NCBI GenBank assembly: GCA_045539625.1
Contig: JAZQFS010000053.1
Location: 1 to 51,916, forward strand
Reading direction: 5' to 3'
Length of the DNA stretch: 51,916 nt
From: UMGS1387 sp045539625
GTDB taxonomy: Bacteria > Bacillota > Clostridia > Oscillospirales > CAG-382
A program made the position numbers and the translations under genes. The notes beneath the pieces were generated by a model that made no database searches, was not told the DNA's origin, and worked only from the letters and a program-made list of their open reading frames with translations. Below, in pieces: positions 42,371-49,226 of this stretch; position 1 is the stretch's first letter; every line of letters begins with the position of its first letter.

Positions 42371-42682
42371 TTAAACTGTTGCGTCGGGAGCTATGGGCTT
42401 CCACCGTCGAAGCTCACGAGCTATAAAATGCGGTCCTTTGATGGGTGTACGGTCGCATAGCTCAATAACCCTGCAAGCGTACGTTTCGCCCGTTGTACGG
42501 TCGCAAATGTATACTACTTCCATAAGGTTAACCTTGTTGTTCATCGGAAAGTCAGCGTACCAGGCGTGCGGAATGTCAAATTCCCGCCTGTCGTGCTGAT
42601 GGTCGTACCTAACGAAACTGTTGGTTTCGTTAAGAAAGAAAACCTTCCTCACCTTGCCGTCGTCGTCAATGAATGTTGTCAC
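42371..42682 (-). CDS. Small unknown protein between rep and integrase
   Basis: The 103-residue protein is not recognised. It has a basic and aromatic character (FFLNETNSFVRYDHQHDRREF, HAWYADF) and a strand-rich look. Its start overlaps the end of the rep gene by 17 bases, and its stop lies 13 bases before the integrase start, so rep, this gene and the integrase look like one operon. It may assist replication or act as an excision factor; both are guesses. Confidence 0.6.
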   Translation of the reverse strand: MTTFIDDDGKVRKVFFLNETNSFVRYDHQHDRREFDIPHAWYADFPMNNKVNLMEVVYICDRTTGETYACRVIELCDRTPIKGPHFIARELRRWKPIAPDATV

Positions 42683-43529
42683 TGCTGTAAAACCTCCTTA
42701 TACACTCGGGTATGGTATCTGCATCAAAATTTAATCGCTTAAATTTTGTGTACGTGGTCTCGTGTAACGGTGCATCAATTTCTTTAAGCGGTATGTCAAG
42801 TAATTGATATTTCGGTCTGCCAAGGTTGCCGCCCGAAAGATAGTACCGCCCGCCGACCTTTTCACCGTTTGTCTTGGTAATGTACTTGAAGCAATATTTC
42901 GCACAGGCTTCACGACCGTTTTCGCCTGTTATGCGGATAGCCGTCGAGAATCCAAGACGGTAGTCGTCTATGTTGAATACAGGACGACCTTTGTTGTCCT
43001 TCAGCGGGTGACCGAAATAACGGCTGTCCGCTTTTTGATTGATGGCTCGCACGGTACATAAGCTGTCCCACGTCATAAGACCGTGAAAATGTACGTTGCT
43101 TTTGTCCTTGTGGAACTCAGGTACCAATACGTAAGTCAGACCGTTGCGACGGACTCTGTTGTCGAGCCATACACCAAGACGCTTGACAGCGTCTTTGTAA
43201 TCGTCACGCTTGATGACGTTGTTGTCCAATGTAAGCGTAACGAATGTGTCAAACTGAGGTGTTGCCATAAGTATATCAAATAGATTGTTGACAGCACGAC
43301 CGTATGATTTGCGGGCGTTCTCCGACGACATCTCAGAAACTACATCATCGGGAAGCTCTTCATCGGGGATATAACCTGTGTCCCATTTTTTGGACAGTTG
43401 CACCCCTTCGGGTACATAAGTTGGACGGTCAAAGACAGTAACAGAACGTGGTACCCATACACCGTTATCATCGGGAAAATACTTTACTCTTGCATTTGCC
43501 TTTGTCCCATTCAAAGGTAAATTTGACAT
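42666..43529 (-). CDS. HUH-type rolling-circle replication initiator
   Basis: The 287-residue protein has the three Rep motifs in order: motif 1 FVTLT (96-100), motif 2 HFHG (147-150, the two metal-binding histidines of HUH enzymes), and motif 3 KYCFKYITK with Tyr212 and Tyr216. The tyrosine pair spaced YxxxY resembles the gpA-type initiators of Microviridae and related plasmid Reps. It should nick a double-strand origin and attach covalently to the 5' end. ATG 43529 is preceded by a weak AAAGG site. No helicase domain is present. Confidence 0.85.
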   Translation of the reverse strand: MSNLPLNGTKANARVKYFPDDNGVWVPRSVTVFDRPTYVPEGVQLSKKWDTGYIPDEELPDDVVSEMSSENARKSYGRAVNNLFDILMATPQFDTFVTLTLDNNVIKRDDYKDAVKRLGVWLDNRVRRNGLTYVLVPEFHKDKSNVHFHGLMTWDSLCTVRAINQKADSRYFGHPLKDNKGRPVFNIDDYRLGFSTAIRITGENGREACAKYCFKYITKTNGEKVGGRYYLSGGNLGRPKYQLLDIPLKEIDAPLHETTYTKFKRLNFDADTIPECIRRFYSSDNIH

Positions 43530-43628
43530 AAAAAACCCAGCCTTTCTTAATACCGTTTTGACGGAATAATGTAGCTATCAATCAAGTATAAGAAAAGCCG
43601 ACAGCTCCCATCAAATACCGTCGGCACT

Positions 43629-43686
43629 CTACAGCAATTTTTTGGCATCCTTCGTTCCGCGAATAGAATTAAAATTGCAGCTGTAG
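43629..43686. repeat. Imperfect inverted repeat upstream of rep
   Basis: CTACAG followed by CAATTTT pairs with AAAATTG and CTGTAG, with three unpaired bases on one side and a 29-nt centre. A candidate origin or rep leader structure. Confidence 0.5.
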
Positions 43687-44081
43687 CATATTGATAATAA
43701 CACTCGCTACGCTCGCCACGATGCGGCTCGCTCCGCTTCCGGCTTGGGTGCTAATTCTCGGCTGCACCGCAAAAGCTTTGTTGGGGCATCGGTGCTCTGT
43801 CTCGGCTGTGTGCTGTGTGTCCGCCTTGCCCGCCGTCGCCGCTTTTCTTGGCGTTGTGCTTGGTGTGGCGTGGTCGGCGGCGCCGAGCTGGGCAAGTCGG
43901 GCTTTGGTGCCGCTTTTGCCGTTCCGCCTCGGCGTGGGTGCGATACATAAGTGATACAGGCTCACCTTCGGTGAGTAGTAACAATTGTGTATCGGTCGCC
44001 TGCGGGCGGGTTCCCCCATTCCGTTCCCCCAAGGGAAGACGCCAGGATCCCGAACATTTTCTACAGTTCCGAAAATTGTGC

Positions 44082-44110
44082 TTGACAAACCGAAAAAGAT
44101 GTGTTATTAT
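44082..44110 (+). promoter_or_regulatory. Strong promoter for the element small RNA
   Basis: Perfect TTGACA and TATTAT with a 17-nt spacer. No open reading frame with a ribosome site starts downstream. Confidence 0.75.
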
Positions 44111-44116
44111 ATGTGT

Positions 44117-44210
44117 GCCAGGAATACCGAACGTGTATTCAAACCGTGCCTATCCCATGGGCTTAACTGCTCGGCACGGTAGCTCCACTGAAAGGTGGGG
44201 CTTTTCTTTT
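44117..44210 (+). ncRNA. Predicted small RNA of about 95 nt with three hairpins
   Basis: Starting about 7 nt after the -10 box, the transcript would fold into GAATAC/GTATTC (44122-44140), a perfect 8-bp ACCGTGCC/GGCACGGT (44143-44180) with CCCATGGG inside, and a terminator AGCTCCAC/GTGGGGCT followed by TTTCTTTT (44181-44210). It runs opposite to rep and lies upstream of it, so it could be a counter-transcribed RNA controlling rep, or a trans-acting RNA. I do not recognise the family. The ends are predicted. Confidence 0.65.
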
Positions 44211-44412
44211 ACTTAGTCTTGATGCGTTGATGACTTCCGTTTCCCGAATTGTTCGTCGTTCGACCCGACTTCGTCTCCTCACTCCTCGTTTTTGCTGGCG
44301 GGTGCTTCGCACATCAGAACCGCCACAAAAACAATAAAATTTTCGTTTTATTCAATTCTAAAAGAAGAAAGCTTCCTTACGGAAGCTAACAAAAGGAATT
44401 TAATAAAACGGT
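44211..44412. other. Right-end non-coding region of the element
   Basis: About 200 bases with no gene. A copy of part of the att repeat, TTTTATTCAATTC (44346-44358), lies here, preceded by AATAAAATTTTCG. The terminator-like hairpin facing left is listed separately. Confidence 0.5.
44360..44387 (-). terminator. Leftward terminator-like hairpin at right end
   Basis: Perfect 7-bp stem AGCTTCC/GGAAGCT with a 4-nt loop; on the minus strand it is followed by TTCTTCTTTT. It would stop transcripts entering the element from the right. Confidence 0.55.
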
Positions 44413-44432
44413 AAATTTTATTCAATTCGGGG
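44413..44432 (+). repeat. Right direct repeat of the element (attR)
   Basis: Identical 20 bases to 40918-40937; flanked by T before and C after. It is preceded by AATAAAACGGT, so AATAAAA and TTTTATT form inverted 7-bp arms around a 7-nt centre, the usual geometry of a tyrosine-recombinase core site. Confidence 0.8.
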
Positions 44433-44556
44433 CATATTATATTTTAGAGAAAGGTGCACTTTGGCTAAATCCCCGTATTATATTAACCTAAATCTATTAT
44501 ACCCAACAACACTTTAGGCGTATGCTTATATATATATTTAGAAAAGAGTTGTAAAA

Positions 44557-45300
44557 ATGAGTTGGACAATTAAATCCAAAATTGAAAGTTTTGACGTTCA
44601 GCCTAACGGTAATGTAAAAATTTCTTCACTGCTTAAGCTTTTTCAGAAAGCTGCCGGTGATGAATTGCTTGACACACCTTTCGGCTTTTTTAATTTAGCT
44701 TCACGCAATGTGGCATTTGTGCTGACCAAAATGACTGTAAATATTATCAAGGACATAAAAATCTACGATGAGCTTGAGATCATCACACACCCGAGAAAGC
44801 TGCGCGGTGCGTCATATCCACGTGATTTTATAGTAAAGTCTCATGGTGAAACCGTAGCTGTGGCACGATCTGTGTGGGTACTTCTTGACATCGTAAAACG
44901 CTGTATTCTCCGTCCCTCGGCTATTGCCGACCTTGGTGAAATTCCTACATCTGACAGTGATTCATTTGAAATTGAAGATGTACGTAGAATTATTGAGCCC
45001 AATTCCCTATCAAGAACGGATGTTCGTAAGGTGTACTACTCCAACCTTGATATGAATAATCACCTTAACAACACTTATTATTCAGATTTTATTTTTGACT
45101 GTATAAATCCCGATGAGCATATTTCCGATGCGGGATTGTACTTGCAGATTAATTATAAAAACGAAGCTCGGCTTGGAGATACTCTTGATATAATGAGCGT
45201 CAAATCTCAATTCGACGGTAAGAATCAGTACGATTTTTCGGCAAATCTTGCGGGCTACGACAAGGTTTGTTTTACGGCTTTTGTCAGATTTGGAAATTGA
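44557..45300 (+). CDS. Acyl-ACP thioesterase
   Basis: The 247-residue protein matches the bacterial FatA/FatB-type thioesterase family with two hot-dog domains. The second domain has the catalytic segment DMNNHLNNTYYSDF (Asp, Asn and His) and the following NYKNEARLGD. The enzyme releases fatty acids from acyl-ACP. AAAAGAG precedes ATG 44557. No convincing promoter is seen in the 124 bases between the element and the gene, so insertion may have separated it from its original control region. Confidence 0.88.
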   Translation: MSWTIKSKIESFDVQPNGNVKISSLLKLFQKAAGDELLDTPFGFFNLASRNVAFVLTKMTVNIIKDIKIYDELEIITHPRKLRGASYPRDFIVKSHGETVAVARSVWVLLDIVKRCILRPSAIADLGEIPTSDSDSFEIEDVRRIIEPNSLSRTDVRKVYYSNLDMNNHLNNTYYSDFIFDCINPDEHISDAGLYLQINYKNEARLGDTLDIMSVKSQFDGKNQYDFSANLAGYDKVCFTAFVRFGN

Positions 45301-45356
45301 TTATGGCTGTATTCGGTATAATTATTATATAATCTTCACATAATATCACAAATATA

Positions 45357-45385
45357 TTGACAAATTTTGTTAATTGTGCTATAAT
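45357..45385 (+). promoter_or_regulatory. Consensus sigma-A promoter
   Basis: TTGACA and TATAAT, both perfect, with a 17-nt spacer, about 38 nt before the cytidylate-kinase-like gene. Confidence 0.9.
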
Positions 45386-45422
45386 TACCTCAATAGAATA
45401 AATATATACAGGAGGTAGATGT

Positions 45423-46034
45423 ATGAACTCTATTATCACAATCAGCCGTCAGTACGGCAGCGGCGGCAGATTTATTGCAAAAAAGCTTGCTGAAAAGCTG
45501 GGTATCCCCTACTATGACAATGAACTCATTACCATGGCTGCTAAAGAGAGCGGATATTCTGAAGCTATTTTTGAAAAAGCTGAACAGATTTCCACCCACA
45601 GCTTCTTATATTCTCTGTCAATGTTCGGTTCTGCTGAGGGCTTGTACGGTCTTCCTCTTGCCGATAAGGTTTATCTTGCTCAGTCGGAGGTAATCAAAAA
45701 ATGTGCCGATGAAGGTCCTTGTGTTATTGTCGGAAGATGCTCTGACTATGTGTTGAAGGATTATCCCAATGTAATTGATTTCTTTATTTATTCCGATATG
45801 GAGCATAAGGTTAACAGAGCAGTTAAATACTACGGTATTAAGCCCGAAAAAGCGGCTCAGGAACTGAAAAATAAGGATAAAAAGCGTGCAAGCTACTACA
45901 ATTATTATACGAGCCAGCGTTGGGGCGAAGCTGAAAACTATCACCTTTCCCTCAACAGTGACGCTGTAGGCATTGATGCCGCAGTTGATATTCTTGCAGC
46001 TTTTGTTCTTGCTCACGATAAGCTTCAGGGCTGA
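45423..46034 (+). CDS. Cytidylate-kinase-like P-loop protein
   Basis: The 203-residue protein belongs to the Cytidylate_kin2 group of small P-loop kinases. The start ITISRQYGSGGRFIAKKLAEKLG contains the nucleotide-binding loop GSGGR, followed by YYDNELI and later VIVGRCSDYVL (Walker B region). The real substrate of this group is not established. It has a consensus promoter, an excellent ribosome site (AGGAGGT) and its own terminator. Confidence 0.85.
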   Translation: MNSIITISRQYGSGGRFIAKKLAEKLGIPYYDNELITMAAKESGYSEAIFEKAEQISTHSFLYSLSMFGSAEGLYGLPLADKVYLAQSEVIKKCADEGPCVIVGRCSDYVLKDYPNVIDFFIYSDMEHKVNRAVKYYGIKPEKAAQELKNKDKKRASYYNYYTSQRWGEAENYHLSLNSDAVGIDAAVDILAAFVLAHDKLQG

Positions 46035-46088
46035 TCAACAGCTAAATCCTGTCAATTATCAAGTAAAACTAAATATGGATATAAAAAG

Positions 46089-46131
46089 AACGACAGCCAT
46101 AACCAAACGGTGACAAGCTGTCGTTTTGTTT
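46089..46131. terminator. Bidirectional terminator between the kinase gene and upp
   Basis: Perfect 9-bp stem AACGACAGC/GCTGTCGTT with a 19-nt loop. T-rich tails follow on both strands (TTTTGTTTTG on plus, CTTTTT on minus). Confidence 0.8.
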
Positions 46132-46151
46132 TGTATTTAATTAAAGTGCGA

Positions 46152-46784
46152 TTACTTAGTGCCGAAAATTCTGTCACCTGCATCGCCAAGACCGGGAACG
46201 ATGTAGCCGTGTTCGTTAAGCTTTTCGTCAAGGCAGCCGCAGTAAAGCTGCACGTCGGGGTGATCTGAAGTAAGACGCTTAATTCCTTCGGGAGCTGCGA
46301 TAAGAGACATAAACTTGATGTTCTTGCAACCCTTATTCTTGATAAACTGTACAGCAGCCGAAGCGGAGCCGCCTGTTGCAAGCATGGGATCAAGCACAAC
46401 CACAAGTCTGTTAGCTATATCTGTGGGGAGCTTACAATAGTATTCCTGAGGCTCAAGGGTTTCTTCATCTCTGTAAAGACCGATGTGTCCGACCTTTGCG
46501 TAAGGAACAAGAGAAAGAATACCTTCAACCATACCAAGTCCTGCTCTGAGAATAGGTACAATAGCAAGCTTTTCGCCTGCAAGCATTTTTACCTTGGTTG
46601 TTGTTATGGGTGTCTTTACGTCTACATATTCCATGGGAAGGTCACGCAAAGCCTCATAGCCCATAAGCATTGCGATTTCCTCAACAAGCTCTCTGAACTG
46701 CTTGCTTCCTGTGTTTACATCTCTCAAAATAGAGATTTTATGGGTAATAAGCGGATGGTCAAAAATTACAACCTGATTTTCCAT
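46152..46784 (-). CDS. upp: Uracil phosphoribosyltransferase
   Basis: Upp salvages uracil to UMP using PRPP. The 210-residue protein has the FDHPLITHKISILR start, VPILRAGLGM, the PRPP loop VVVLDPMLATGGSA and the C-terminal GLGDAGDRIFGT. ATG 46784 follows AAAGGAAATG; the longer frame has no ribosome site. Confidence 0.96.
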   Translation of the reverse strand: MENQVVIFDHPLITHKISILRDVNTGSKQFRELVEEIAMLMGYEALRDLPMEYVDVKTPITTTKVKMLAGEKLAIVPILRAGLGMVEGILSLVPYAKVGHIGLYRDEETLEPQEYYCKLPTDIANRLVVVLDPMLATGGSASAAVQFIKNKGCKNIKFMSLIAAPEGIKRLTSDHPDVQLYCGCLDEKLNEHGYIVPGLGDAGDRIFGTK

Positions 46785-46819
46785 AGTCACATTTCCTTTC
46801 AAACATTGTATTTGTAATA

Positions 46820-46848
46820 ATTCTACTAAATTATTCGGATTTTTGCAA
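46820..46848 (-). promoter_or_regulatory. Sigma-A promoter for upp
   Basis: Minus-strand TTGCAA (46843-46848) and TAGAAT (46820-46825) with a 17-nt spacer. Confidence 0.6.
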
Positions 46849-46927
46849 TACTTTACCGAAAATGGTTTAAAAATTAACAAATTTTATCATTTATTTAAAT
46901 ATTTACTTTACATATACACAAGTATTA

Positions 46928-46956
46928 TTGACAATTGCTGCAATAAAAACTATAAT
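46928..46956 (+). promoter_or_regulatory. Consensus sigma-A promoter for tlyA
   Basis: TTGACA and TATAAT, both perfect, with a 17-nt spacer. Confidence 0.88.
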
Positions 46957-46985
46957 TATCATAGTATATCTTCGGAGGAATATTG

Positions 46986-47720
46986 ATGAGACTTGATTTA
47001 TATTTATATACCAACGGATTTGCAGACAGCAGGACAAAGGCACAGAGCATTATAAAGCAAAGCAGGGTTACTGTTAACGGCAAGACTGCCGACAAGGTAT
47101 CCCTTGAAATAAGCGAAACAGACACGGTGACGGTATCTGAAAGCGTTGATTTTGAATTTGTCGGACGCGGCGGGAACAAGCTTGAACATACATTTTCGGT
47201 TTTCGACTATTCCGCACAAGGAAAAATATGTGTGGACATAGGTGCATCAACAGGAGGTTTCACGCAATGCCTTTTGCTTCACGGTGCAGAAAAAGTGTAT
47301 GCCGTGGACTCGGGTACAAATCAGTTAAGCCCAAAGCTTGTTAATGACAGCAGAGTTATTTCCATGGAGGGCTTCAATGCAAGAAATCTTACAAAAAGCG
47401 ACATTGACGGAAATGAAGCTCAGCTTGTGGTTATGGATGTTTCCTTCATTTCTCAAAAGCTCCTCTACCCTGCCGTTCTTGCCGTTTCTGCCAAAGGTGC
47501 AGATGTTATAACCCTTATAAAACCTCAGTTTGAAGCAGGAAAAAAAGCTCTCGGAAAACACGGAGTTGTAAAGGACGAAAAGACAAGACAGCTTGTTGTC
47601 AACGACATAATCCGTTACGCAACGGATATGGGCTTTGAATACGTCGGGCATTGTGTATCTCCGATAACGGGCGGAGACGGAAATGTGGAATATCTGCTCC
47701 ATCTTAAGGTGAAATCTTAA
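46986..47720 (+). CDS. tlyA: TlyA-family RNA methyltransferase
   Basis: The 244-residue protein has an N-terminal S4 domain (MRLDLYLYTNGFADSRTKAQ, VTVNGK) and a C-terminal FtsJ-like SAM domain (VDIGASTGGFTQCLL, LVVMDVSFIS, LIKPQFEAG, KDF-like KDEKT). TlyA homologues methylate ribose 2'-O positions in rRNA and are sometimes annotated as haemolysins. Start ATG 46986 lies behind GGAGG. The order tlyA-nadK-argR-recN is well conserved in Firmicutes. Confidence 0.92.
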   Translation: MRLDLYLYTNGFADSRTKAQSIIKQSRVTVNGKTADKVSLEISETDTVTVSESVDFEFVGRGGNKLEHTFSVFDYSAQGKICVDIGASTGGFTQCLLLHGAEKVYAVDSGTNQLSPKLVNDSRVISMEGFNARNLTKSDIDGNEAQLVVMDVSFISQKLLYPAVLAVSAKGADVITLIKPQFEAGKKALGKHGVVKDEKTRQLVVNDIIRYATDMGFEYVGHCVSPITGGDGNVEYLLHLKVKS

Positions 47721-47729
47721 AAATACTAT

Positions 47730-47758
47730 TGCATAATTATTCATTATATGGTACAATA
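47730..47758 (+). promoter_or_regulatory. Promoter for nadK-argR-recN
   Basis: TTGCAT (47730-47735) and TACAAT (47753-47758) with a 17-nt spacer, starting ten bases after the tlyA stop. ARG-box-like sites flank it. Confidence 0.6.
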
Positions 47759-47776
47759 AAATGAATAATTACTGAC
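47731..47776 (+). promoter_or_regulatory. Pair of ARG-box-like operators at the nadK-argR-recN promoter
   Basis: TGCATAATTATTCA (47731-47744) matches the palindromic ARG box TGAATAATTATTCA at 13 of 14 bases and covers the promoter from the -35 into the spacer. TGAATAATTACTGA (47763-47776) matches at 12 of 14 and lies just past the -10. Their centres are 32 bp apart, about three helical turns. Since argR is in this operon, arginine-dependent self-control is plausible. The same bases also form a 12-bp perfect inverted repeat. Confidence 0.55.
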
Positions 47777-47790
47777 GGGAGATACTGAAA

Positions 47791-48720
47791 ATGCTTAAAT
47801 TAATGATTTGTGTTAATCCCAACAAGGACAAGGACCTGACAAATACCAAGAAGCTTCTTGATTTTCTCAGCACTTATAATGTTCAGATAATAATGTCCGA
47901 TATTTTCAAAAGACCTTATTTTGACAATCCACCACTTTCCTCTACCCTTCTTGACGGCTACAATATTGAGTACATTCCCGAATATGCTGCCTTCAAAAAG
48001 GCGGATATCTGCATTGTCTTCGGAGGCGACGGAACAATAATTAAGGTTGCCAAGAAAATTGCTCAGGCTAACGGCTACATAATCGGCTTTAATATGGGAC
48101 GTGTTGGCTATCTTGCAGAGCTGGAAGTAAGTGAAATGGCACTTCTTGACAAGCTTTTAAATGTTGAAAGTGTTGACAAAATCGAAGAGCTTTCCGACAT
48201 AACCATAGACAGACGAATGATGGTAAAGTGCGATATTATCAGAAACGGAAAGGTTGTATTTACCACAAACGCTCTCAATGAGGTTGTAATTTCAAAGGGT
48301 GCTGTTTCAAGAATGGCAGGTCTCAGCCTTGTATGCAACGGAAAAAATATAATATCCTACAGAGCAGACGGAATAATAATTTCCACACCTACAGGCTCCA
48401 CTGCCTACTGCATGTCGGCAGGCGGTCCTATAATCGATCCCGCACTTGACTGCATATGTGCCGTTCCCGTTTGTCCTTATCTGTGTCTCAACAACGGTGC
48501 CGTGGTTTTTTCGGGTGATTCTCAGATTGACGTAAAATTCAGTGCCGATAAAATAAATGAAGCTTTTTGTACCGTTGACGGAAAGGTGACAAAGAGTATT
48601 TATGACGGCGATATTGTAAGAATTACAAAGGCTTCTGGCGGTGTAAAGCTTATCAGACTGAAGGATATTGATTTCTATTCAAGACTCAACAACAAAATGA
48701 ATCTTGCCAACAACATTTAA
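47791..48720 (+). CDS. nadK: NAD kinase
   Basis: NadK phosphorylates NAD to NADP. The 309-residue protein has the GGDGTI motif (FGGDGTIIKVAKK), the NxGRVGYLAE motif, NEVVISKG and the TPTGSTAYCMSAGG loop. An N-terminal stretch of about 65 residues forms the nucleotide fold. It is followed by argR after 12 bases. Confidence 0.95.
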   Translation: MLKLMICVNPNKDKDLTNTKKLLDFLSTYNVQIIMSDIFKRPYFDNPPLSSTLLDGYNIEYIPEYAAFKKADICIVFGGDGTIIKVAKKIAQANGYIIGFNMGRVGYLAELEVSEMALLDKLLNVESVDKIEELSDITIDRRMMVKCDIIRNGKVVFTTNALNEVVISKGAVSRMAGLSLVCNGKNIISYRADGIIISTPTGSTAYCMSAGGPIIDPALDCICAVPVCPYLCLNNGAVVFSGDSQIDVKFSADKINEAFCTVDGKVTKSIYDGDIVRITKASGGVKLIRLKDIDFYSRLNNKMNLANNI

Positions 48721-48732
48721 AGGCGGTAAACA

Positions 48733-49209
48733 ATGAAGAATCAAAGACAAAAGAAAATACTTGAGCTTATTTCCAAGCACGAAATAGAAACTCAGGAGGA
48801 GCTTACACAGCTTCTTATAAACAGCGGCTTCAATGCCACGCAGGCTACCGTTTCAAGAGATATAAAGCAGCTTCGGCTTGTAAAGGTAAGTACAAGCTCT
48901 GACGTATCAAGTACCGTAAAATACAAGTATGCCGAGAATAATCTTACAGGCGAAATCGACAACCGCCTTGGCGCAAGGTTTAAAAACATTTTGTCCGATA
49001 CCGTTGTCAGCGTTAAATGTGCCTCAAACATTGTTGTTCTTAAAACATATGCAGGCATGGCTCAGGGAGCAGGCGCCGTAATTGACTCGCTTGATGTAGC
49101 AACACTTATCGGCTCTGTTGCAGGTGATGACACTGTAATAATTGTTATGGCTACAGAAGCAGACGCCTCGGATTTTGCAAAGAAGCTTTCAAAAAGCATC
49201 AAATCATAG
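48733..49209 (+). CDS. argR: Arginine repressor ArgR/AhrC
   Basis: The 158-residue protein has an N-terminal winged helix (residues about 1-70; ATVSRDIKQL recognition helix) and a C-terminal oligomerisation and arginine-binding domain (GMAQGAGAVIDSL, IGSVAGDDTVII with the GDD arginine motif). It represses arginine biosynthesis when arginine binds. Candidate operators lie at its own operon promoter. No arginine biosynthesis gene is in the window. Confidence 0.95.
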   Translation: MKNQRQKKILELISKHEIETQEELTQLLINSGFNATQATVSRDIKQLRLVKVSTSSDVSSTVKYKYAENNLTGEIDNRLGARFKNILSDTVVSVKCASNIVVLKTYAGMAQGAGAVIDSLDVATLIGSVAGDDTVIIVMATEADASDFAKKLSKSIKS

Positions 49210-49226
49210 TCTTGGAGTGAAACACC

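Larger units (their letters stand above)
43530..44116. other. Non-coding GC-rich right half of the element
   Basis: About 590 bases upstream of rep. It contains an imperfect inverted repeat CTACAG-CAATTTT / AAAATTG-cag-CTGTAG (43629-43686), a GC-rich stretch (about 43700-44040) far above the surrounding base composition, a 97-nt run without A (43789-43885), and the hairpin CTCACC/GGTGAG near 43960. Open frames here exist on both strands only because stop codons are improbable in such sequence. It probably contains the rep promoter and the replication origin. Confidence 0.6.
40918..44432. mobile_element. Integrative mini-element with HUH Rep, short integrase and small RNA
   Basis: A perfect 20-bp direct repeat bounds 3.5 kb between the DUF6873 and thioesterase genes. 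The interior holds an unknown gene, a tyrosine recombinase, a small unknown gene, a HUH rolling-circle Rep, a GC-rich adenine-poor tract and a predicted small RNA. Rep plus integrase without structural or conjugation genes suggests an integrated mini-plasmid or a satellite of a single-stranded-DNA replicon. Boundaries are inferred from the repeat; the empty site is not seen here. Confidence 0.8.

Noticed and set aside
43669..44216. Several overlapping open frames on both strands in the GC-rich part of the element (for example 43669-44088 minus, 43751-44032 minus, 43691-43954 plus, 43815-44216 plus)
   Set aside because: The adenine-poor sequence lacks stop codons in all frames on both strands, the frames have no ribosome sites, and the products are low-complexity Ala/Arg/Pro/Thr or hydrophobic strings.
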